Source: Phycisphaerales bacterium (GTDB lineage Bacteria > Planctomycetota > Phycisphaerae > Phycisphaerales > SM1A02). From it: a DNA stretch of 11,495 bases. The position numbers and the translations under genes were made by a program. Shown piece by piece: positions 5,323-11,495 of the stretch. Position 1 is the first letter of the stretch. Every line of letters starts with the position of its first letter. The stretch covers positions 1 to 11,495 of the forward strand of contig SLJD01000265.1 in the NCBI GenBank assembly GCA_007135295.1. Reading direction: 5' to 3'. The notes below the pieces were generated by a model. That model was not told where the DNA came from, did not search any database, and saw nothing but the letters and a program-made list of their open reading frames with translations.

Positions 5323-7748
5323 GCACCGGTGACGCAGCCACCGACGGCCCACGTCCGGCCCGGCCTCGACGCCTTCGGCGCTGGTTGCTGTGGTCTGCGG
5401 CAGCCGTCGTTCTGCTCGCCGTCTGTGCGACCGGACTGGCGTATGCCCTCGTCGCCGCTTCACGACCGATGATCGACGGCACAATCGTGGTTTCCGGCCT
5501 GACCGCCCCCATCGAGATTGAACGCGATCAGCACGGCGTGCCGGTGCTTCGCGGCCAACAGTTCGAGGATGTCATCTTCGCCCAAGGGTTCGTTCACGGG
5601 CAGGACCGGTTCTTTCAGATGGACACGTTTCGCCGACACGCGGCCGGGGAACTGTCGGCGATCATCGGTCCTCCGGCGTTCGAACAGGACCGGAAGATGC
5701 GGCGGTACCGGTTCGCGGCTGTCGCCGACCAGGTCGTGGAGCAGCTTCCACCCGATCATCGCCGCCTGCTCGAACGCTACGCCGCGGGAGTGAACGCGGC
5801 GATGAATGAACTCCGCGTCGATCCGCCGGAGTACCTGTTGTTGCAGGCGGCTCCGCAGCCGTGGACGCCGCGCGATTCCGTGCTTGTGCAGTTTGCGATG
5901 TTCGATCTGCTGCATCCGAACGTGCCGATGAAACGGGCAACGCACACGATGCGGCAAACCATGCCGGCTGAACTCGTCGAGTTTCTGACGACCGATGTCA
6001 GCCGATTCGACGCACCGCTCGTCTCCGGCGATGGAGAGGATGACGGCATCGAGCCGCCGGCTATCCCCGGTCCGGAGATTGTCGACCTGCGAAACGATGA
6101 ACGCTGGCGGAACGCTGCCGCTCCATCGCCTGCGGATTTCGCAGAGCCGCTGGTCGCCGGCTCGAACAACTGGGCGGTCGCCGGCCAACACGCCGGGGGC
6201 GATGCCGCGATGCTCGCCAACGATCCGCATCTGCCGCTCAACGTACCGAACACGTGGTACCGCGTGCAGATGCATTGGGGGATGGGAAAAAAGCTTGTTG
6301 GCGCGTCGATTCCCGGATCGCCGGCTGTTATCGCCGGGTCGAACGGCCACGTCGCCTGGGGCGTGACAAACGCCCAGGCCGACTTTCAGGATCTGATCAT
6401 CATCGAAACCGATCCCGACGATCCGGATCGATACCTGACCGCGGACGGTTCCGAGCCGTTCGGCACGATCGAAGAGACCGTATCCGTCAACGGCCGCCCT
6501 GATAAGGACGTGACAATTCGTACGACCCGATGGGGCCCCGTGATCGACCATGATCACCGCGACCGGCCGATCGCGCTGCAATGGACCGCCCTGCATCCGG
6601 AGATGGTCAGTCTCGATATCATCGATCTGCCCCAGGCCGGCGACGTGCCGGAAGCGGTCAACGTGCTTCGCCGCTGGTGGGGGCCGGCGCAGAACGTTGC
6701 GCTTGCCGATGCTGACGGCCGCGTAGGATGGATCGTCACCGGCTTCCTGCCGAACCGGCGCGGCGAGGACGGCAAGTATCCGCGGTTGAGCACCGATCCC
6801 GATGCCGGCTGGGCGGGCCCGCTCGATGAGAGCCGGAGACCGATCGTCATCAACCCGGATGACGGCCTGATCCACACCGCCAATCAGCGGACGTTGCCGG
6901 TCGATCGCGCCCGGTCGCTCGGCCGACACTGGGCGGAGCCGTTCCGCGCCCGGCGGATCGCCTCGCTGCTGGCCGATGGTGACCCGCCATGGACCGAGCG
7001 CGACATGCTCGATCTACAACTCGACACGCGCAGCGAGCCTCATGATTTCTATCGCGACCTCATCGTTGAACTGGCGGACGCCCGAGAGAATGAGCCGGTT
7101 CTTGATGCGGCGGCGGAAATCAGTCGACGGTGGAGCGGCCGGGCGACGCAGGACGATCCGGCGATGCGGCTGCTTGTCGATTTCCGCCGCGAACTGCACG
7201 GCCGGCTCATTGATGCCCTGACCGTCCCGGCGAAGGACGCTGACCCGGATTTTGTGTTCCGCTGGTTCATGACCGAAGAACCGGTGCGGCGGATCCTGGA
7301 GTCCCGGTCCGACCACATGCTGCCCCTGCCATTCGAAACGTGGGACGATTTTCTCACGGACGTGCTGGCGACGACCATTGACGGCCTCGACCGGGCGCAC
7401 GGCACTGTCGAGCCACTCTGGAGTGAAACGAATCGGCTGGCGATGTCGCACCCCGTGTCGGAAGCGTTGCCGGCCTGGCTTACGCGATTCGTTGACATGC
7501 CGCAGCATCATCAGCCCGGCGCGCGGCAGTCGGTCCGCGGCGCCTCGCCGACCTTCGCCTCCAGCTTCCGCATGATCGTCCGGCCGGGCCGGGAAGAGGA
7601 CGGGGTGTTTCACATGCCGGGCGGGCAGAGCGGCCATCTGCTCTCGCCGTTTTACGATGCAGGGCATGATGCTTGGCGTGATGGCGTCGCCACCCCCCTG
7701 CTGGCCGGCCCCCCGAAACATCATCTGACCCTTTCGCCGCCCGGATGA
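5319..7748 (+). CDS. Membrane-anchored penicillin acylase (penicillin amidase) family Ntn hydrolase
   Basis: The 809-aa product has a basic N-terminus and one hydrophobic segment (about residues 22-46), a likely signal anchor or signal peptide that sends it to the periplasm. The alpha-chain region follows: 'IERDQHGVPVLRG', 'AQGFVHGQDRFFQMDTFRR', 'AAGELSAIIG'. A variable spacer (about 225-275) precedes 'AGSNNWAV'. There the precursor should cut itself between G281 and S282, making S282 the N-terminal nucleophile of the beta chain. 'LANDPHLPLNVP', 'GSPAVIAGSNGHVAWGVTN', 'RWGPV', 'WGPAQNVALADADGRVGWIVTG' and the C-terminal 'GGQSGHLLSPFYDAGHDAWRDG' are all family hallmarks. Members cleave amide bonds of N-acyl compounds such as penicillins, acyl-homoserine lactones and N-acyl amino acids, and the substrate cannot be read from sequence. 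Overlap with cysK by ATGA hints at a link to amino-acid or sulfur metabolism, which is inference. The gene is intact. Confidence 0.93.
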   Translation: MSTGDAATDGPRPARPRRLRRWLLWSAAAVVLLAVCATGLAYALVAASRPMIDGTIVVSGLTAPIEIERDQHGVPVLRGQQFEDVIFAQGFVHGQDRFFQMDTFRRHAAGELSAIIGPPAFEQDRKMRRYRFAAVADQVVEQLPPDHRRLLERYAAGVNAAMNELRVDPPEYLLLQAAPQPWTPRDSVLVQFAMFDLLHPNVPMKRATHTMRQTMPAELVEFLTTDVSRFDAPLVSGDGEDDGIEPPAIPGPEIVDLRNDERWRNAAAPSPADFAEPLVAGSNNWAVAGQHAGGDAAMLANDPHLPLNVPNTWYRVQMHWGMGKKLVGASIPGSPAVIAGSNGHVAWGVTNAQADFQDLIIIETDPDDPDRYLTADGSEPFGTIEETVSVNGRPDKDVTIRTTRWGPVIDHDHRDRPIALQWTALHPEMVSLDIIDLPQAGDVPEAVNVLRRWWGPAQNVALADADGRVGWIVTGFLPNRRGEDGKYPRLSTDPDAGWAGPLDESRRPIVINPDDGLIHTANQRTLPVDRARSLGRHWAEPFRARRIASLLADGDPPWTERDMLDLQLDTRSEPHDFYRDLIVELADARENEPVLDAAAEISRRWSGRATQDDPAMRLLVDFRRELHGRLIDALTVPAKDADPDFVFRWFMTEEPVRRILESRSDHMLPLPFETWDDFLTDVLATTIDGLDRAHGTVEPLWSETNRLAMSHPVSEALPAWLTRFVDMPQHHQPGARQSVRGASPTFASSFRMIVRPGREEDGVFHMPGGQSGHLLSPFYDAGHDAWRDGVATPLLAGPPKHHLTLSPPG

Positions 7749-7766
7749 TCGCTTCGGCCGAACGGC

Positions 7767-7816
7767 GCCGCCATGCACTCCGCCCGGCCGAGCATGTTCC
7801 TTCCATCCATGGCGGC
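7767..7816. terminator. Inverted repeat in convergent gap, possible bidirectional terminator
   Basis: GCCGCCATG (7767-7775) is perfectly complementary to CATGGCGGC (7808-7816). This gives a 9-bp stem with a 32-nt loop in the 95-bp gap between the converging acylase-family and treY genes. A 10-bp perfect palindrome, TTCGGCCGAA (7753-7762), lies just before it. There is no U-run, so intrinsic termination is only a possibility. The long loop weakens the case. Confidence 0.35.
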
Positions 7817-7843
7817 AACGGTCGCTCCTGCGCGCCGAGCCGG

Positions 7844-10726
7844 TCAGGACTCCGCGACCAGCAGCGCGACCGGAAGGGTCGCGAATGCTTCGGCCAGGGA
7901 GAGCACGCCTTCACGGATCTCAATCGACCGCCCGGTCAGGACATCGCGCCATCGCGTTGCAGGCACGTCGATTCCCGACGCCGCGGTGTCAGTCCAGACG
8001 GCGTGGCCGGTCGGAGGGATTTCCGGCTTGGCGAAGGAGGTCATAAGACGGCCGGCAACGGTGACGGCATGCTGATCCTTCGCGTGTCGGGCGAACGCGC
8101 AGGCGTGATCCGCCCGGAAACCGGTCACACGCAATGGCTGGTATTCGCCGCCAATAAAGAGGTCGCGGCGTTCCCGGCGTGCACGCAGCGCCGCTCGCGT
8201 GATGTGCATCTTGATCGCCCCGTCCCGCCAGCGGCTGAGCAGCCGGCCGACGTTTTCGGAAACGTCAGCATTCCCGGCATCGGGCAGCGAGGCCCGCGTT
8301 GCAGCAATCCGATCCCAATCGATCGGGCGGCGGTTGTCGGGATCGACGAGACTGAAGTTCCATGTTTCACAGCCGTTGTAAAGATCCGGCACACCGGGCG
8401 AGGCAATCTTCAGCACCACGTGGACGAGACTGTTCAGTGCACCGTACCACGCCAATTGCCCGGCCCAGTCATCGATTTCCTCAATGAACCTTGGCGCGGC
8501 CGATGGGTCCAGCACGGTGCGGACGAACTGCTCAAGCGCGCGTTCGTACTCAGTGTCGGCATCGATCCAACTCGTGCGGCGTTTGGCTTCTCGGGCGGCC
8601 TTGATCGCGTACGCCACGAGGCGGTCTGCGAACTCCAATCCCGGATCGCGGGTCCCGTCGAGCGGCCAGACAGCGAGCATGCTCTGATAGAGCAGGTGCT
8701 CCATCGGAGGCCGGGGCGCCGGGCCGTCGTCCACACGCTGGCGATGTGGCTCGTTCAACTCACGCCAGCGGTTGGTTGCGGAAAGCCATTGGTCGGCGAG
8801 TTCGGAGAGCACGTGCAGCCGCATCCGGGCGTCTTCACTGCGTTTCGTGTCGTGTGTCGAAGTGGCGGTCATCGTGCCGGGCCATTTCGCCTGCGCGCGA
8901 GCGTTGTGTTCGTGAAGGAATTGCACGTCCCCCGGGCGTTCGAGGCGCTCGGCATCGACACCGACTTCGTTCAAGGAGATTAGCCGCACATCACGGTAGA
9001 GCGCCGTGTCTTCGAGCCCCTTGGCCGTCAACGGGCCGGTGAACTGCTGCCAGGCGATAATCCAGTCGGCGGCAGCGTTGAGGCGGTCGTCGCCCTGCTC
9101 GACCGTCGGCCAGCGGCCGAGCAACACGTCAGCCAGGCCGGCCAGGGCGGGCGTGTCAAGCGAATGACGGCTCATCCGGGCCTCGTCGATCGCCTGTTCG
9201 AGGATGCGCACATCCCGTTCGTGCCGCCGGTTCGCCCGCACGTCGTCACGTGTGATGTACGTGCGGTAAACGGGCACGGCTGCGCTGACAGCAATGAGCG
9301 CGTCCTTCAGGTCATCGGTGCGCATGGTCGGACCGGGATGAGAGTCGAGAACGCGAGTAAGCCCCTCGTGCAGATACTCGACCTCGCCACCAAACAACTC
9401 GACCGCCAGCCGGGCCTTTTCACCGACGACAAGTTGATGGAAGTCGGCCGGCCCGCCGAGAACATTGCGCTGGTGGTCCGCCATTTTCTCCCCGCCGGCC
9501 CGATCGACGAAGACGCTGCCTGCCGCGTTGAGCCAGTCGTAGCCGGTCGTTCCAGCGACGGGCCAGTCGTCCGGCAGAGATTCGGCGCCTTCGAGGATCT
9601 TCTCGACGAGCACGTAGCAGCCGTCAGCGCCGGCTCCGTACGCCCATGCGGCCTGTTGCAATTGCTCAAGGTATGGCCCGGGCTCAGCCAGGCCGTCGAT
9701 GTGATCGATTCGAAGACCATCGACGAGGCCGTCCTTCATGAGTTCGAGCGTGCGGGCGTGGGTCTGCTTGAATACGTCGGGATCTTCGACGCGCACGCCG
9801 ATCAGGTGTGTAATGTCAAAGAACCGGCGATAGGACAGGTCGCGCATCGCTGTCCGCCAGAGTTCAGGCCGATACGGCTGGCCGGCGAGCAGCGATTCGA
9901 TCGTCAATTCATCGGCACCAGCCCCCGCGTCGGCGGACACCGGGGCCTCGGCGGTGGGATGCTGATTGACGGCGGCAATGACCTGGTCGATTGCGTTCGC
10001 CGCCGACTGATCGGCGACAAGTTCACTGAGGGCATCGATAACCGAACGGGCGATTTCGCGGCGCCGGGTGGCGGGTTGTTCATCGCCTTCCTGCCAGGAC
10101 GGGGCTGACCGGGCGTGCTCAGCAAGTGAACGAAGCCGCTCGACGCCACGATTGGCGTCGCACACGGATGCCGCGGCTTCAAAGATGCTGCCATGCCCGC
10201 GCACATCGAGGGGAAACGCCCATTCGTAGTACCGGAACTGAATCGTCGCGCCGTCCCGGGCGAGCGAGAGTTCCCCCTCGTCCAGGACCTGCTTCAGTGT
10301 TCCACCAAGCACAGGGACAGCGATTCCGGCTTCGATCGGCGAACCGCCCGAGGCGCGGTCCCAGGCGATATCGAACCAGTTCACGTACTGCGAAGCAGGC
10401 CCGTGGGCGAGAACATCCATCCACGCGGGGTTGTGCGGGTCAAGGGCCTGGTGGTTCGGCACGATGTCGAGGATGATCGAGAGTCCGTGAGCATGGGCGT
10501 CACGGGCGAGCTGCGCAAACGCCGCTTCGCCACCGAGTTGCTCGCTGATCCGCGTGGGGTCGACGACGTCGTAGCCGTGTTCGCTCCCTGCCCGGGCAGC
10601 GAGTATCGGCGAGAGGTACAGCGCATCAACACCCATTTCGACGAGGTGGTCAAGCAGGCCGCGAGCGTGCTCAAATCCCGCATGGGGAGTGAGTTGCACT
10701 CGACATGTCGAGGCGGGGACGCGCAT
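7844..10726 (-). CDS. treY: Maltooligosyltrehalose synthase (GH13)
   Basis: The enzyme turns the reducing-end alpha-1,4 bond of maltodextrins into an alpha,alpha-1,1 bond, giving maltooligosyltrehalose; TreZ normally then frees trehalose. The 960-aa protein begins with the typical 'ASTCRVQLTP' and 'LYLSPILAARAGSEHGYDVVDPTRI'. GH13 region I is 'DIVPNH' (87-92). The nucleophile is D341 in 'VDGLRIDHIDGL', the acid/base is E375 in 'LVEKIL', and the third acid is D626 in 'TSTHDTKRSED'. 'PVAGTTGYDWLN' and 'SPGVPDLYNGCETWNFSLVDPDNRRPIDW' are TreY signatures. The usual 'RRFFDINDLAGLR' segment reads 'RRFFDITHLIGVR' (301-312). A linker of about 70 residues (about 200-270), rich in Ala, Glu and Asp, looks variable. 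The gene starts 6 bp after a DUF3536 gene on the same strand, so they form an operon for storage-glucan turnover. TreZ is not in the window. It is cytoplasmic, as no signal peptide is seen. Confidence 0.95.
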   Translation of the reverse strand: MRVPASTCRVQLTPHAGFEHARGLLDHLVEMGVDALYLSPILAARAGSEHGYDVVDPTRISEQLGGEAAFAQLARDAHAHGLSIILDIVPNHQALDPHNPAWMDVLAHGPASQYVNWFDIAWDRASGGSPIEAGIAVPVLGGTLKQVLDEGELSLARDGATIQFRYYEWAFPLDVRGHGSIFEAAASVCDANRGVERLRSLAEHARSAPSWQEGDEQPATRRREIARSVIDALSELVADQSAANAIDQVIAAVNQHPTAEAPVSADAGAGADELTIESLLAGQPYRPELWRTAMRDLSYRRFFDITHLIGVRVEDPDVFKQTHARTLELMKDGLVDGLRIDHIDGLAEPGPYLEQLQQAAWAYGAGADGCYVLVEKILEGAESLPDDWPVAGTTGYDWLNAAGSVFVDRAGGEKMADHQRNVLGGPADFHQLVVGEKARLAVELFGGEVEYLHEGLTRVLDSHPGPTMRTDDLKDALIAVSAAVPVYRTYITRDDVRANRRHERDVRILEQAIDEARMSRHSLDTPALAGLADVLLGRWPTVEQGDDRLNAAADWIIAWQQFTGPLTAKGLEDTALYRDVRLISLNEVGVDAERLERPGDVQFLHEHNARAQAKWPGTMTATSTHDTKRSEDARMRLHVLSELADQWLSATNRWRELNEPHRQRVDDGPAPRPPMEHLLYQSMLAVWPLDGTRDPGLEFADRLVAYAIKAAREAKRRTSWIDADTEYERALEQFVRTVLDPSAAPRFIEEIDDWAGQLAWYGALNSLVHVVLKIASPGVPDLYNGCETWNFSLVDPDNRRPIDWDRIAATRASLPDAGNADVSENVGRLLSRWRDGAIKMHITRAALRARRERRDLFIGGEYQPLRVTGFRADHACAFARHAKDQHAVTVAGRLMTSFAKPEIPPTGHAVWTDTAASGIDVPATRWRDVLTGRSIEIREGVLSLAEAFATLPVALLVAES

Positions 10727-10730
10727 GCAA

Positions 10731-10741
10731 CCTCATCCCTT
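10731..10741 (-). promoter_or_regulatory. Ribosome binding site of treY
   Basis: On the minus strand, AAGGGA (10736-10741) ends 9 nt before the ATG at 10726, and GAGG (10731-10734) ends 4 nt before it. Both overlap the last codons and stop of the upstream gene, consistent with coupled translation and with the chosen treY start. Confidence 0.6.
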
Positions 10742-11495
10742 GACGGGCTCGAGCGCCGGTTCCAGCGCGACGCGCAACTGCTCGCCGAGCGATTCGAAGT
10801 GCTCGATCCATTCGGACTGATCCGCGTCGGCTGACATCTTGCGCTTCGAGTAATGCTCATGGAGCAGATCATAAAAGATGTTCTGCGTCTTCCACAGATC
10901 GACCTCGAACGGCACATGGCGAACGAGCGTAACCAGATCGATCAGCCGCTTCAGTCGTTCGTCATCGTCCGGCTGTTCAGCCAGCGCCATGGCGGCCCGC
11001 TCAACGCACTCCTTGAGGGCGAAGCTCAGCCCTTCCGTATCCAGATGAAGCCCCCACGGCGCGGTGTCCTCAAGCGTCTGGTACACCCACGTCAGGTCCA
11101 TATCGGGGTCTTCAAACGCACGTTTGAGATCAAGGTTGACGATGAATTCCGCGGTTGTGCGCAACACGCCGGGAATGCCCGCGTTCATCCCGCTCAGCGC
11201 GCGGATCAGCGGAGCGTGATCGTCATACACATGCCGGTACGTCGCCTCCACATCGGCAAGCGTTGAATCGAGAATCTGATCGAGGATGCGTCGCTGCTCA
11301 TCGCGGAAGATCGTCGTCACTGTGTAGTGGTGCTCGCCGAAATGATTGTCGAGCCGGCGTATTGTGTCGGCGATGTCGGCACGGCGGAACGACTCTTCGA
11401 GGTCTTCCGCCATCTCGCGATAGGCCTCTTCATTCCGGAACTCCCGGACCGTGCCGAGCAGGTTGTGATCACCGAGGTGCAGCACGCCGAAACTG
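10733..11495 (-). CDS. C-terminal DUF3536 part of a probable GH57 glycoside hydrolase (5' end outside window)
   Basis: About 253 residues are visible and the frame is open through the window edge. The visible part starts in 'SFGVLHLGDHNLLGTV'. It continues with 'FRDEQRRILDQILDSTLADV', 'VYDDHAPLIRALSGMN', 'LRTTAEFIVNLDLKRAFE' and 'VPFEVDLWKTQNIFYDLL'. This helical region matches what I know of DUF3536, the C-terminal domain of a group of GH57 alpha-amylase-like proteins. The catalytic GH57 domain would lie beyond the window and cannot be checked. GH57 enzymes act on alpha-glucans by hydrolysis, transfer or branching; which of these applies is unknown here. The gene precedes treY with a 6-bp gap, suggesting it shapes or shortens glucan chains for TreY. 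A GTG at 11485 is internal and not a likely start. Confidence 0.85.
   Translation of the reverse strand, partial: SFGVLHLGDHNLLGTVREFRNEEAYREMAEDLEESFRRADIADTIRRLDNHFGEHHYTVTTIFRDEQRRILDQILDSTLADVEATYRHVYDDHAPLIRALSGMNAGIPGVLRTTAEFIVNLDLKRAFEDPDMDLTWVYQTLEDTAPWGLHLDTEGLSFALKECVERAAMALAEQPDDDERLKRLIDLVTLVRHVPFEVDLWKTQNIFYDLLHEHYSKRKMSADADQSEWIEHFESLGEQLRVALEPALEPVKG

Noticed and set aside
5460..6929. A 489-codon open frame on the minus strand inside the acylase-family gene.
   Set aside because: The opposite strand carries a full set of penicillin-acylase motifs over the same bases, and the antisense product looks like a random high-GC translation.
7745..8983. A 412-codon plus-strand open frame starting with ATGA overlap at the acylase stop.
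   Set aside because: It looks like a coupled third operon gene, but it runs antisense through the conserved C-terminal third of treY and shows no domain pattern.
9164..10108. A 314-codon plus-strand open frame.
   Set aside because: It lies entirely antisense to the catalytic part of treY and has no family features.

Overview
This is a GC-rich (roughly 60-65% by eye), densely coding piece of a bacterial chromosome. It has seven protein genes, two of them cut by the window edges, and no recognisable RNA gene, mobile element or CRISPR array. The mix suggests a Planctomycetota-type bacterium, perhaps Phycisphaerae-like: a DUF7305-type protein beside a pseudopilin, an NtrC-type regulator with no kinase next to it, EpsC-type serine acetyltransferase, and GH57/DUF3536 with TreY. 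That assignment is an inference from gene content and is only moderately secure.

Layout from left to right. (a) 2-1602, plus strand: the 3' part of a beta-rich DUF7305-like pilus/secretion-associated protein, overlapped by ATGA with a GspH/FimT-like pseudopilin. (b) 1630-3027, minus strand: a sigma-54-dependent response regulator (REC, AAA+, Fis-type HTH), convergent with the pseudopilin gene. (c) 3092-4024, minus strand: serine O-acetyltransferase. A 356-bp repeat-bearing intergenic region separates it from (d) the divergent plus-strand cysteine synthase gene (4381-5322). That gene overlaps by ATGA (e) a membrane-anchored penicillin-acylase-family Ntn hydrolase (5319-7748). (f) After a 95-bp convergent gap with an inverted repeat comes a minus-strand operon. 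The C-terminal DUF3536 part of a probable GH57 alpha-glucan enzyme (10733 to the window end) is followed after 6 bp by treY, maltooligosyltrehalose synthase (7844-10726).

Three functional themes stand out. The first is a pilus or type II secretion-like structure. The second is cysteine biosynthesis: CysE makes O-acetylserine and CysK turns it into cysteine. The CysE chain ends in isoleucine, the residue that docks into the CysK active site in known cysteine synthase complexes. The third is alpha-glucan-to-trehalose metabolism, with the partner TreZ not in view. The most unusual features are the translational coupling of a penicillin-acylase-family enzyme to cysK, the two direct-repeat arrays between cysE and cysK, and the Asp at mature position 5 of the pseudopilin. 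I found no convincing evidence of a wholly new biological system. Most genes belong to well-known families.
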